Assembly (NCBI GenBank): GCA_965199745.1
Contig: CBDATB010000013.1
Coordinates: 496,001 to 560,000, forward strand
Direction: 5' to 3'
DNA from: CBDATB01 sp965199745
Lineage (GTDB): Bacteria; Bacteroidota; Bacteroidia; Cytophagales; Flammeovirgaceae
DNA length: 64,000 nucleotides
Translations under genes and position numbers: made by a program
Shown: piece after piece, positions 32,759-43,143 of the stretch
How positions within the stretch are numbered: position 1 is the stretch's first letter
Layout: the number at the start of each line of letters is the position of its first letter
Notes under the pieces: generated by a model
Seen by the model: the letters and a program-made list of their open reading frames with translations, nothing else
What the model was told of the DNA's origin: nothing
Database searches by the model: none

Positions 32759-35015
32759 TCAATGTTCAGCAATGAGTTTTTTGATTGCTTTTTCATTGAT
32801 CTTTGTGTTGTATTTCGCTCTTAGCCCCCTGAGCCATTCATCTTCTTTAATACGCTGAAAATCAGCAATAACTTGCCCTTTAGTATCTGGCAAGTCCTTC
32901 AAATCACCTGTACTAACTGCATCAACCAACACTACATAGTAACGACCTTGATTAAAAAAATCATACTTTCCAGGCTGCCAACCAGTGCTGTCTATCCAAA
33001 TATTATCACCTGCTTGAAACCATTGCTCAACAATACGGGCAGTGCTGTCTGCCTTTTGCAAGTTGCTTGCAAGATTTTTTTTACCACCACCCAAAAAACT
33101 AAAACGCACACTGTCCTCATCAAAAAGTGCGGGGGTAAGCAAAACATTTATCTGTTCATCTTGCATACCCAAAGCACTTAAATATCCTCGTATTTTATAC
33201 AGTCTGTTTGCATTTACCAGTGAATCAGCATTAGTCGACAAGGTCAGTATAATTGTATTTGATTGCTGCTGTCTGAATTTTCTGACCAGTTCATTTAAAT
33301 TTTTTCGGATTTGTGCATCAAAAGCAAAAATGCCGGGTGGAAAATATATTCCCCGCAAACGAGCATCTTGTATTGCTTCGGACTCGGGCAGTTGATTGAT
33401 AAAAACCGTTTTCAAAGAATCGCTTACTGTCTCAAAAATACTCGCTTTGACCCTTTTACCCCAGCGGTAACGGTCGCGATTAGCCCGAAAATAAGCATTG
33501 ACGGCGGCAGTGTCTTGGCTCTGATTCCATACTTGACGCTCCATCAGATTAAATACCAAAATACCTTCTTTGTATTCTTTCAACAAATAGCGATATTCTG
33601 GATAATAGACTTCCAAGTGTGCTTCTTCATAGGCCACAAGCATGTCTGCTACGTAGACCTCGTATAAAGTGTTGAGGTAGTTTTGCCGCTTAGTTGAGGG
33701 CAGTTGCTTTCTCTGTTTAGTTTTGACGTAGTTCAAAAAATGATTTTTTGTATAGCTTTGGTCAGCTATTTGTAAAAATACGGTATCGGCACCTAAAAAA
33801 GTATTCGGCTGCCATTTTCCGTATAAAACTGCTGTGTCAATATAGGTAAAAACCCACTGACGACGATTCGGAAACTCCTTGATAGTGTGTTTTTTTTTTA
33901 GCTTTTGTATCAATAGTTGGCGCGTATGCTTGCCGCGGTACGTGGATTTGACCCTAGAAGTCAAACGATCTTTTACTTCTTCAAAAGAAGCAATAGGATA
34001 TTTCTGTAATAATTTAGCGATGTGCCAACCATGCGCTGTTCTAAAAGGCTGGGATATATATCCGGGTTTTTCCAGCCTAAAAGCAGCTTCAGTAAAACCG
34101 GAAATAACCTCTCCAGGACCGAATACGGGCAGTTCGCCATTTTTATTTTTACTAAAAGAATCTTCACTGTATTGCTTACAAACCGCACCCCATTTTTTAC
34201 CCTCTTGAAGTGCTTGGAAAGCCCGCCTGATTTTGCTTGCTGCCTGTATAGTATCTTTGTTGTTTTTGACCATAATATGCGCCATTCTTAATTTTCCTCT
34301 CGCCGCAATACGGTCTTTTACCTGAATAATATGATAGCCAAACTTTGTTCTTACTGGCTCAGATAGCTGACCTACAGGTGTATGATAAGCAGCATTTTCA
34401 AAAGGATATACCATGCTCAAAGCAGTAAAATAACCCAAGTCTCCTTGATTTTTTTTTACCGATGGGTCTTGCGAATACTGCATTGCAAGGCTTGCAAAAC
34501 TTTCCCCAGCCATTACCTGCCGCCTAATTTGTTTGATCTTCATCAGTGCTTTTAGTGTATCTTGCGGAGGAGCATCCTCTGCAACACGGACAAGTATATG
34601 AGCGGCTTTTACTTCCTCCTGCGAACGCTTATAGGCTTGTTTTACCAGTTGGTCGATAACACCTTGGTCGCTGAGATAAGGTGCTGACAGTTGTTTTTTG
34701 TATCCTTCAAATTCTCTTTTTAAACGCTTGGTGTCTATCTAAACCCACGCTGAGTGCTTCTGTAACTTTTAGCTTGAAATCGGTAAATAAGCCCAAATAC
34801 TCCCTCAAACTCTGCTCCGTATACAATCCTGGCTTAGTGCCATAATTTTTATGATAGAAATAAACAAATTCTTCTTTGTATATCTGTTGCTCACCAACCG
34901 TTAAAATTACTGAGTCATCCCTAGAAATTCTACTCGTATCTGCCGCCGAACGCTGACTCACCTGACATGCATAGTTGAATGCAAATAAGAATAATGGCCA
35001 GTAGCTTCTTTTCAT
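32759..35015 (-). CDS. Parvulin-type peptidyl-prolyl isomerase lipoprotein (frame broken at 34717-34721)
   Basis: A periplasmic SurA/PpiD-like folding catalyst of about 750 residues. The N-terminal piece (35015-34707) has a signal with a likely lipoprotein Cys17 (FAFNYAC) and the SurA-like helix (EEFVYFYHKNYGTKPGL). After the break the frame continues REFEGYKKQLSAPYLSDQGV, AHILVRVAEDAP, then two parvulin domains (SFASLAMQYSQDPSVKKNQG and WGAVCKQYSEDSFSKNKNGE) and a long C-terminal region to 32759. One T too many in a run of five (34717-34721) explains the frame change; with four the frame is continuous. The ATG-started ORF ending at 34543 is only the distal part. Confidence 0.82.
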
Positions 35016-35050
35016 TTCACGAATTTTTTTTTATTTTTACTTGATATAAG

Positions 35051-35058
35051 CAAAGGTA
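35051..35058 (-). promoter_or_regulatory. Candidate -7 promoter box for the PPIase gene
   Basis: On the minus strand this reads TACCTTTG, a perfect TAnnTTTG box, 35 bases before the ATG at 35015. No well-spaced -33 TTG was found. Confidence 0.35.
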
Positions 35059-35132
35059 GTTGATAATTATCAAATGAAGAATAATTACTAATAAACAGCG
35101 TCAGTCAACACCAAGTTGCTATATTTGCCCTT

Positions 35133-35986
35133 ATGATAAAACTCATAGCAGACAGCGGCTCTACCAAAGCCGACTGGTCGTTGCTTAGCAAAGATGGTAA
35201 TCCTTTTCATTTCATGTCTATGGGCTTAAATCCCCTCCAAACCGATGAGCAACAATTCAGGGCGATTATCAAAAAGCAGGTACTCCCCGCACTGTCTACT
35301 CAGCCGCCTAATCACATTTATTTTTATGGTGCAGGGTGCTATCAGCAGCGTACGAGTACTCTTGTACAAGATATTTTACAATCATTTTTCTTACAGGCAA
35401 ATGTTGAGGTTTATACCGATTTACTCGGTGCATGCAGGGCTTTATCTGCAAATCAGAAGAGTATTGTTAGTATTTTGGGTACAGGTGCTAGCAGTTGTGT
35501 GTTCAAACGGAACAACTATTCAAGATACAAGACTCGGTTTGGGTTATGTTTTAGGCGATGAAGGTAGTGGAGCTGTTTTAGGGGAAAAATTTGCTCTCAC
35601 GTTATTTGAACAATGAGCTACCGAAAGATCTTATGGAAAGCTTTTCTAAACAATATAATATCGAAAAAGATTCAGTGCTAGAAAGGGTATATCAGAAGAA
35701 TAAACCTAATCGGTATTTGGCGTCTTTTGCCCTGTACTTACATCAAAACCGACAAAAACCTTATGTAGCTAATTTGTTAGTAAAAAATTTTCAGCAGTTT
35801 TTTGAAAAATATATTTTTTCAATACCCAATTATTCGCAATACGTATTTCATTTTACGGGTTCTATTGCTTATAACTTCTCAGAAATATTACGAAAACTCA
35901 TGGACACCTACACGTTAAAAACAGGAAAAATTTTGCAGTCACCTATTGAGGGTTTAAGTGTATTCCATAGCAGATTTTACCGCTGA
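35133..35986 (+). pseudogene. BadF-type N-acetylglucosamine kinase with two frameshifts
   Basis: ASKHA-fold sugar kinase of the BadF/BcrAD family, which in Bacteroidota phosphorylates GlcNAc from peptidoglycan recycling. Frame 1 gives IADSGSTKADWSLLSKDG and SILGTGASSCV up to about 35505. The protein then continues in a second frame (NGTTIQDTRLGLGYVLGDEG, SGAVLGEKF) to about 35590 and a third (LLSRYLNNELPKDLMESFSK ... FHFTGSIAYNF) to 35986. The segments overlap without lost residues, and the two changes are small indels. MurQ follows at 36095, so the pair would handle MurNAc/GlcNAc recycling. Either a decaying gene or poor consensus sequence. Confidence 0.75.
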
Positions 35987-36094
35987 GTTTGCAAAAAATT
36001 GATTGTTTTAAGCTCGATTCACAGAATTGCTCTGTTTTGTAGTTGGGATTATCAAAAAAGTAAAAAAAATAGAACTACGACAAGAGAAATAAAA

Positions 36095-36910
36095 ATGAAA
36101 ATTACTGAACTACCCTCTCCCTACGATGATTTGGAGTCAATGCCTGTCGAAGAATTACTGATAAATATTAATCGGGAAGATCGGAAAGTGCCACAAGTAG
36201 TCGGTAAAGTAATTCCTCAAATCACAAAACTGGTTGTTGCCCTTGTTGCCCGCTTTAAAGCGGGCGGACGGCTTTTTTATATAGGCGCGGGAACGAGCGG
36301 ACGGTTGGGCGTTGTAGATGCTTCGGAAATTCCACCTACTTATGGTGTACCCCACGGAAGAGTTATTGGTTTAATCGCGGGCGGAGATAGCGCAATTCGA
36401 AAAGCAGTTGAATTTGCAGAAGATAGCCACCAACAGGCATGGCAAGACCTGCAAGCATACCAGATAAACGACCGCGATACGCTCATTGGTATTGCTTCTT
36501 CAGGTACAACTCCTTATGTAATTGGTGGGCTAGACAGTGCCCGAAGGCAAGGTATACTCACAGCCTGCATTACAAATAATCTCAATACGCCACTGGCAAA
36601 AATAGCTGAAATACCTGTTGAAGTCATTGTAGGTCCGGAATTTGTCACGGGTAGTACCCGCATGAAGGGAGGTACTTCACAAAAGCTTATTTTAAATATG
36701 ATTTCTACGGCTCTGATGGTTCGGCTAGGCAAAATTGAAGGTAATAAAATGGTTGATATGCAGCTGAGCAACAATAAACTTATCGAAAGAGGTATGCGTA
36801 TGCTACAAGAGACACTGGATGTTGATGCAGAAACTGCAGCAGGCTTACTCCAAAGATATGGATCTGTTAGGCAAGCGATAAGGCAACAAAGAGACAATTT
36901 TCACACATGA
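36095..36910 (+). CDS. murQ: N-acetylmuramic acid 6-phosphate etherase
   Basis: Removes lactate from MurNAc-6-P in cell-wall recycling, giving GlcNAc-6-P. The start was set at the ATG 36095 (MKITELPSPYDDLESMPVEE); the longer ORF from 35999 adds residues that are not MurQ-like. The SIS-domain motifs FYIGAGTSGRLGVVDASEIP and GIASSGTTPYVIGGLDSARR are clear, as are GGDSAIRKAVEFAEDS (catalytic Glu region) and GSTRMKGGTSQKLILNM. At 271 residues it is near the usual 270-300. It pairs with the GlcNAc kinase upstream. Confidence 0.93.
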   Translation: MKITELPSPYDDLESMPVEELLININREDRKVPQVVGKVIPQITKLVVALVARFKAGGRLFYIGAGTSGRLGVVDASEIPPTYGVPHGRVIGLIAGGDSAIRKAVEFAEDSHQQAWQDLQAYQINDRDTLIGIASSGTTPYVIGGLDSARRQGILTACITNNLNTPLAKIAEIPVEVIVGPEFVTGSTRMKGGTSQKLILNMISTALMVRLGKIEGNKMVDMQLSNNKLIERGMRMLQETLDVDAETAAGLLQRYGSVRQAIRQQRDNFHT

Positions 36911-36992
36911 GCGGGCTTTCCGAAAAATGAAATGAGAAAAGACAGTTTTATTGGAGTCATCTAAAATTTTGGGTTTTAAAAAATTTAATTAC

Positions 36993-37000
36993 TATTTTCG
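36993..37000 (+). promoter_or_regulatory. Candidate promoter for rpsU
   Basis: TATTTTCG (one mismatch to TAnnTTTG) lies 21 bases after a TTTTG at 36967-36971, close to the normal -33/-7 spacing in Bacteroidota. It precedes the S21 gene by 84 bases, allowing a leader of about 75 bases. Confidence 0.4.
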
Positions 37001-37084
37001 CACGCTATACTACTCGCAAGTAGGCTGTAGTTAATCTAAATAATTCAATTTACTTCTTTATATCTAAAAATTGAAAAATAAACT

Positions 37085-37279
37085 ATGTTAGTTATCCAAG
37101 TAAAAGATAATGAGACGATAGACAAAGCCTTGAAAAGATTCAAGAAAAAATTTGAAAAAACTGGTGTCTTGAAGCAAGTAAGGACAAAGGCGTTTTATGA
37201 GAAACCTTCTATGAGCAGAAGAAATGCAAAGTCGCGCTCTTCTTACAAACAAAAAATGATCTTACAGGAAAACAATTAA
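37085..37279 (+). CDS. rpsU: 30S ribosomal protein bS21
   Basis: A 64-residue basic protein matching bS21: VIQVKDNETIDKALKRFKKK at the N-terminus and EKPSMSRRNAKSRSSYKQ in the C-terminal helix. It binds near the anti-Shine-Dalgarno region of the small subunit. Monocistronic, with its own promoter. The 190 bases downstream are AT rich without a clear hairpin. Confidence 0.93.
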   Translation: MLVIQVKDNETIDKALKRFKKKFEKTGVLKQVRTKAFYEKPSMSRRNAKSRSSYKQKMILQENN

Positions 37280-37471
37280 TATGTTTAACACGTGTTTAAG
37301 ATAAGCTTTTGCTGCTAAAAGAAATATTTTAACAGTTTTTAATTTTTCCTTAAAGGTATAGTAAAAACATCGATAGCTCCATGAACTGATCGCTGTACTC
37401 TTAAATAGCCATCCATCGCATTGATCTTTACGCAGCATATACGCCGTTCTCATTCAATTTAAACCACGTAC

Positions 37472-39083
37472 ATGGCTATTATATTTAAACAAATAGATGA
37501 GTTATCTCTGCGTCTGTCTGCTACCGTAGAACGAAGTGTATCTTTTCCCTTTTTCTTCTTCACCTTCTTTATGTCTATAGGCGGACTCTCTTGGGGTATT
37601 TTATGTATTGTTTTCGGACTTTATACGGCAGCGATTATTCCACTTCTATATGTAGTATTCAGTGTTTTTAATATTCTTATTCTTAGAAAAGAAGATTTTT
37701 TCTATGAAATACGTTTTTTTCAAACGCTCAACAGTGTACTAATGCCTTTTATTTTTCAGGCTGTTTTAGGTGGAATTGTATACACTGGCGCGGTAATGGT
37801 GTGGTCTTTACTGTCGCTCATCGCCTGTCTGATGTTTTACAAAAAAAATCAAGTGTGGCTTTGGCTACTCACTTTCGCTGTACTTGTAGGTACAAGTGTA
37901 TACTTCGACCAATATTTCCAATACTTAGCATTAGAACCCCTAAAAAGCCATACTGCTCAACAAAGTCTGTTCTTCGCTAATTTTCTTATGGTTGGTGCGA
38001 TAGTCTTTTTCTTAGGCAGTTACTTCATCAATTCCCAAAGAAAAACTTTCCGTCAGTTGAAACAACTCAATACACGAGTAACAAATTCAGAAAAAAAGCT
38101 ACACAAGGCTTACCAAGAAGTATTGTCTTCTGAGGAAGAAGCCAGAGAGTTCGCAGAAGAATTACAAAGAGCTAACGCAAATCTTTCTGCTGCAAATAAG
38201 CAACTAATAAATACCCAAAAATACTTAGAGAATGCGTTGGCAAGAGAGAAAAAAGCACTAAATGAAGTACTTAACAAAGATGCAGAAATCATCAAAAAAA
38301 ACCAAGCTATACAGAGTAGCCTGAATTATGCCAAAAGAATACAAGATGCACTCCTTCTGTCTAAAGGTGACTTACAAACCCATTTTCCAGAGTCTTTTAT
38401 CATTCACAGGGCAAGAGATACCGTAAGCGGAGATTTTTACTGGTTCGGACAGCAAGCAAATAAAATTATTACAGGAGCAATAGACTGCACGGGTCATGGT
38501 GTTCCGGGGGCAATTGTCAGCATTATAGGTAATGAAAAAATGAATGAGATTGTACATACAAAAGGTATTACGACTCCCAATAAAATTTTAAACGAGTTGC
38601 ACAAAAGCATAGTCGATTGTTTAAAACAAAGAGATACACGTAATAGAGACGGTATGGATATGTCCATCTGTACCTATGACAAAAGCACGAATACATTAGA
38701 AACGGCAGGTGCTAAAAGTCCTTTCCTTTATATTCAGAGAAATCAACTATTTGAGATAAAAGGCGAAAAATTGCCTATTGGTCTAGTAATTAGAGCAAAC
38801 ATAACAGAAAGAGCATACCAAAAACATACCGTCAACATTGACAATACTACCTGCTGTTACATGCTCTCGGACGGCTTTCAAGATCAATTTGGCGGTCTTA
38901 AAAACAAAAGGTTCATGTTGACAAGATTAAAAAAGTTACTACAAGAAATACATCCCTTCCCAATGAAAGAACAAAAAAAAAATACTCGAAAGCACCTTAG
39001 ACAGTTGGATGAATCAAGACGAAAAAAGACCAGAGAGACAGCTAGATGACATCCTTGTTATTGGTTTTAAAATAAAAAATTAG
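37472..39083 (+). CDS. Multi-TM SpoIIE-type serine phosphatase (C-terminus frameshifted in an A10 run)
   Basis: A membrane PP2C-type phosphatase. About six or seven TM helices fill residues 20-190, then a long coiled coil (about 195-290, KQLNTRVTNSEKKLHKAYQE), then the SpoIIE catalytic domain with RARDTVSGDFYWFG, AIDCTGHGVPGAIVSIIG and YMLSDGFQDQFGG. The ORF as read stops at 39049 after a nonsense tail. Dropping one A from the run of ten at 38973-38982 gives ILESTLDSWMNQDEKRPERQ and DDILVIGFKIKN, the normal end of the family, with a stop at 39081-39083. It would act in partner-switching or stress signalling, with partners unknown. Confidence 0.85.
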
Positions 39084-39133
39084 GCCTAGAAATACACTCA
39101 GAAAAAAATTTTGATACCAAACTATCAGCTCAG

Positions 39134-41602
39134 ATGACAGAAGCAGAAAACATCATATCAGTAAATATTGAAGATGAAATGCGCGGTGCTTATATCGACT
39201 ACTCCATGTCGGTCATTATCGCTAGAGCACTGCCCGATGTGAGAGACGGACTCAAACCTGTACACAGGAGAGTACTCTACGGGATGGTGGAACTAGGACT
39301 TCATTTCAATAGATCGTATAAAAAGTCAGCTAGAATTGTAGGAGAAGTACTCGGCAAATACCATCCGCATGGGGATAGCTCAGTGTATGACTCGATGGTG
39401 AGAATGGCACAAGAATGGTCGTTGAGATACCCATTAGTAGATGGGCAGGGTAATTTTGGTTCAGTAGACGGCGATGCGCCAGCTGCTATGCGATATACGG
39501 AAGCACGTCTGAAAGAAATATCGGGAGAAATTTTATCAGACCTCAAAAAAAATACTGTTGCTTTTCAACCCAACTTCGATGATTCACTTGTAGAACCCAG
39601 CGTGCTACCCTGTAAAATTCCAAATCTTCTGCTCAATGGCTCTTCAGGTATTGCAGTAGGAATGGCTACTAATATGCCACCACACAACTTGGGTGAAGTA
39701 GTCAATGGTATCATTGAATACATAAATAGGCCCGAAATTACAATTGCCGAACTCATGCAAAGCATTCAGTCGCCAGACTTTCCGACGGGAGGTATTATTT
39801 ACGGCTTTGATGGCGTTAAGAAAGCCTTTGAAACAGGTAGAGGACGGATTGTTATACGTGCAGTTACACACATGGAAACCACTTCATCAGGGCGGGAGCA
39901 AATTGTCGTTACACAAATGCCGTACCAAGTGAATAAAGCACTGATGATTGAAAAAACCGCTGCCCTAGTCAATGAAAAAAAAATAGAAGGCATCACCAGC
40001 ATCAGAGACGAATCCGATCGCAAAGGGATACGCGTGATATATGAGTTGAAAAAAGATGCCATTCCCGACATAGTACTCAATATGCTTTTTAAGCAAACAG
40101 CCTTACAAACAGTTTTTAGTGTCAACAATATCTCATTGGTTAAGGGCAAGCCCAAAATACTCAATTTGAAAGGTCTCATCCAGTATTATGTTGAACATAG
40201 ACACGAGGTTATTGTCAGAAGAACACAATTTGAACTAGAAGAAGCAAAAAAAAGACTGCATATTCTGCAAGGTTATTTAAAGGCATTAGATCATATCGAC
40301 GAGATCATTGCAATCATACGGAAATCTAAAGACTCCGAAGCAGCACAAGGTGCAATTATCAACACCTTTACGTTTTCTCAAGTGCAAGCAAAAGCTATTT
40401 TAGATATGCGCCTGCAACGCTTAACTGGCCTAGAAAGGAAGAAAATAGAACAAGAGTTTAGAGAAGTCAGCGAATTAGTAACAGAACTACAAAAAATACT
40501 GGCAAATAAACCATTAAGAATGGAAATTCTTAAAAAAGAGTTGCTAGAGTTAAATGAAAAATATGGAGATAAAAGACGAACGCAGTTAGTATTTGACGCC
40601 AACGATTTGGAAATTGAAGATATGATTCCCAATGAAGAAATGGTCATTACTATCTCTCATGAGGGTTATATTAAAAGAACTTCATTAAAAGAATATAAGG
40701 TACAGAACCGAGGAGGCATAGGCTCAAGAGGTACAGGTTCTAAAGAAGGCGATTTTACAGAGCATGTTTTCATAGCCAAGAATCACAACTATCTACTTAT
40801 TTTTACTCGTTCAGGGAAAGTCTTTTGGCTCAAAGTATACAAAGTGTCCGAGAGTGGAAAAATCTCTAAAGGTCGTCCGCTACAAAACTTGATACAGATC
40901 GATAAAGGTGATAAAGTGCAAGCAGTTATTAATGTAGAAAATCTTAAAGAAGAAGCCTATGTCAATCAGCACTTTTTAGTCATGTGTACCGAAAAAGGCA
41001 CCATTAAGAAAACATCGTTAGAGGCTTATTCACGTCCGCGCCAAAATGGTATTCACGCTATTAAAATCAATGAAAATGATAATTTGTTATATGTAAAAAT
41101 GACCAACGGCGAAAGTCAAATTGTTGTTGCCCTCAGATCCGGGCGAGCTATTCGTTTCCTTGAGTCCTCCGTACGCCCGATGGGTAGAACGGCAGCAGGC
41201 GTAAGAGCAATTACTCTAGCCGATCAGAAAGATAAAGTAGTAGGTTTGGTTTGTATAAGCAATCAAAAAAAATCTTTGTTAGTTATTGCTGAAAGAGGCT
41301 ATGGCAAACGTTCTGCTATTGCAGACTACCGCATCACTAATCGTGGGGGTAAGGGCATAAAGACAATTCAACTGACCGAGAAAACAGGAGAGCTAATCGG
41401 CATACACGATGTAACAGACAACGATGAGGTTATGATAGTCAACAAATCGGGTATTACCATCCGTATGACTGTAGCAAACCTGCGCGTGATAGGCAGAGCT
41501 ACGCAAGGTGTCAAACTCATCAGGCTCAATGAAAATGATACCATTGCTTCGATAGCGAAAATAAAAAACATAGAACAAAAAGAAAATGCAATTCATCCTT
41601 AA
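39134..41602 (+). CDS. gyrA: DNA gyrase subunit A
   Basis: Type II topoisomerase subunit that breaks and rejoins DNA. The 822-residue protein has the winged-helix core with active-site Tyr121 (AAMRYTEARL), the quinolone-resistance region HPHGDSSVYDSMVRMAQ with Ser82 and Asp86 both in the sensitive state, and six beta-propeller repeats in the C-terminal domain. A GyrA-box-like TNRGGKGIKTIQ is present in the propeller, which supports gyrase over topoisomerase IV. It is complete and followed by a TPR gene after 54 bases. Confidence 0.95.
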   Translation: MTEAENIISVNIEDEMRGAYIDYSMSVIIARALPDVRDGLKPVHRRVLYGMVELGLHFNRSYKKSARIVGEVLGKYHPHGDSSVYDSMVRMAQEWSLRYPLVDGQGNFGSVDGDAPAAMRYTEARLKEISGEILSDLKKNTVAFQPNFDDSLVEPSVLPCKIPNLLLNGSSGIAVGMATNMPPHNLGEVVNGIIEYINRPEITIAELMQSIQSPDFPTGGIIYGFDGVKKAFETGRGRIVIRAVTHMETTSSGREQIVVTQMPYQVNKALMIEKTAALVNEKKIEGITSIRDESDRKGIRVIYELKKDAIPDIVLNMLFKQTALQTVFSVNNISLVKGKPKILNLKGLIQYYVEHRHEVIVRRTQFELEEAKKRLHILQGYLKALDHIDEIIAIIRKSKDSEAAQGAIINTFTFSQVQAKAILDMRLQRLTGLERKKIEQEFREVSELVTELQKILANKPLRMEILKKELLELNEKYGDKRRTQLVFDANDLEIEDMIPNEEMVITISHEGYIKRTSLKEYKVQNRGGIGSRGTGSKEGDFTEHVFIAKNHNYLLIFTRSGKVFWLKVYKVSESGKISKGRPLQNLIQIDKGDKVQAVINVENLKEEAYVNQHFLVMCTEKGTIKKTSLEAYSRPRQNGIHAIKINENDNLLYVKMTNGESQIVVALRSGRAIRFLESSVRPMGRTAAGVRAITLADQKDKVVGLVCISNQKKSLLVIAERGYGKRSAIADYRITNRGGKGIKTIQLTEKTGELIGIHDVTDNDEVMIVNKSGITIRMTVANLRVIGRATQGVKLIRLNENDTIASIAKIKNIEQKENAIHP

Positions 41603-41656
41603 TGCTACAAATTATTATTACTTAATACATCTTTTAAATCTTAAATATCAAACAAA

Positions 41657-42901
41657 ATGAAAAAATACTTTTTTCTGTTCGCCTGCTTATATATCCAAAC
41701 TTTTGTTATGGGACAAAAAGCATCTATTGCTAATGCTGAAAAAGATTTTTCAAATAATAATTTAGAAGAAGCCAGAAATCAGGCAGAATTAGTCTTAGAA
41801 GCAGAAATTGCTACCGTAAAAGCTAAAAATGAAAAGCTCAAGCAAAAAGGGAAAACAAGCAAAATAAAGCCGGAGGTAGGTTCGGGAAAAACCTATGCTT
41901 TATTGGGAAGAATTTATGCTAGCATTGCCTTATCTGATGATCCAGCACATGCCAAGCTATCCAACAACCCTGTACAAGATGCTATGAATAACTTTAATAA
42001 AGTAAAAGAATTAGAAAAAGAGAACTCTTTCATATACTTAGATACATTCGGACCGAGTATTACTGGAAAAGCCCCCTATGTTGATGACCTATATAGCAAA
42101 GTTGTGAATAAAGGTGTAGATGCTTACAATAAGGATGATATGCAAGGAGCTTTAAAAAGTTTTGAAAATGGAATGATTATGAGACCGCTCGACACCAACC
42201 TCTACTTAAATGCCCTTTCTGCAGCCGGTCAATTGGACGATAAAGAGAAATTAAGGAAATATACCAAAAAACTCATTGAATTAGGTAAAAAAGAAGAAAA
42301 ATTTTATAATTATCTCGTCAGTGATGCCATGAGATCGGAAAACTATGACGAAGCTGCTAAAATTATTAAAGAAGCCAAAGAATATTTGCCCGAAAAAACA
42401 GACCTTATCGCACAGGAAGTAAAGTTATATATTCTTACAGGAAAGGCAGATGAGGCGATCAAATCTTTAGAAAAAGTCCTCGTAAAAGAACCCAATAACG
42501 AAACGTTTACCTTTAATTTGGCTATTCTTTATGATGAATCGGGAAATAGTGATAAAGCAATAGCTTATTATAATAAGACTATCGAGTTGAATAAAAACCA
42601 TGAAGGTGCTCACTACAATTTGTCGGCTTTATATTATAATGCAGCAGTTAAAATAGCTAATGAACTAAACAAATTATCTATTGACATTCGGACGGGAGAG
42701 TTTAAAGACCAGAAAACTGCTAAAGAGCTTAAAAATAAAATTGAAGAAAAATACAAGAAAGCACTACCGGGCTTTGAAAAAACAGTAATGATAAACGACA
42801 AGAGACAAGAAGCGTGGCAAGCACTTGCTGCCATCTATAGCAAACTAGGCATGGATGATAAAAGAGAAAAAGCCAAAAAGAAATTACAAGAGTTAGAGTA
42901 A
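41657..42901 (+). CDS. Periplasmic TPR-repeat protein
   Basis: A 414-residue protein with a signal peptide (residues 1-20, ...QTFVMGQ) and several tetratricopeptide repeats, the clearest being DAYNKDDMQGALKSFENGMI, TFNLAILYDESGNSDKAIAY and GAHYNLSALYYNAAVKIANE. It is lysine rich and probably a scaffold in the periplasm or outer membrane. The partner is unknown. It lies downstream of gyrA in the same direction, probably with its own promoter. Confidence 0.75.
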   Translation: MKKYFFLFACLYIQTFVMGQKASIANAEKDFSNNNLEEARNQAELVLEAEIATVKAKNEKLKQKGKTSKIKPEVGSGKTYALLGRIYASIALSDDPAHAKLSNNPVQDAMNNFNKVKELEKENSFIYLDTFGPSITGKAPYVDDLYSKVVNKGVDAYNKDDMQGALKSFENGMIMRPLDTNLYLNALSAAGQLDDKEKLRKYTKKLIELGKKEEKFYNYLVSDAMRSENYDEAAKIIKEAKEYLPEKTDLIAQEVKLYILTGKADEAIKSLEKVLVKEPNNETFTFNLAILYDESGNSDKAIAYYNKTIELNKNHEGAHYNLSALYYNAAVKIANELNKLSIDIRTGEFKDQKTAKELKNKIEEKYKKALPGFEKTVMINDKRQEAWQALAAIYSKLGMDDKREKAKKKLQELE

Positions 42902-43143
42902 AAACATGCTAAATACATCCTAGCAATAAAAAAAAGTTGTAAGTTTGATTATTTGTTGCAAAACATTAAACACTTTACATCCGAATTAAATAAAAACAGC
43001 CCTTTTTTACATTGAAAAAATCACCTAGAATACATAAAGTAAGGTCTTTTATTGAAAAAGACACATGACAAAACCCAGATACATTATCCTGTTTTCAAAG
43101 AGCATCTCAGCAGCTTAGTTTTGTTAAAAAAATAATTGGGGCT

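Noticed and set aside
35120..35127. TATATTTG as promoter of the GlcNAc kinase
   Set aside because: It ends 5 bases before the ATG with no -33 element, leaving no leader; likely chance in AT-rich DNA.
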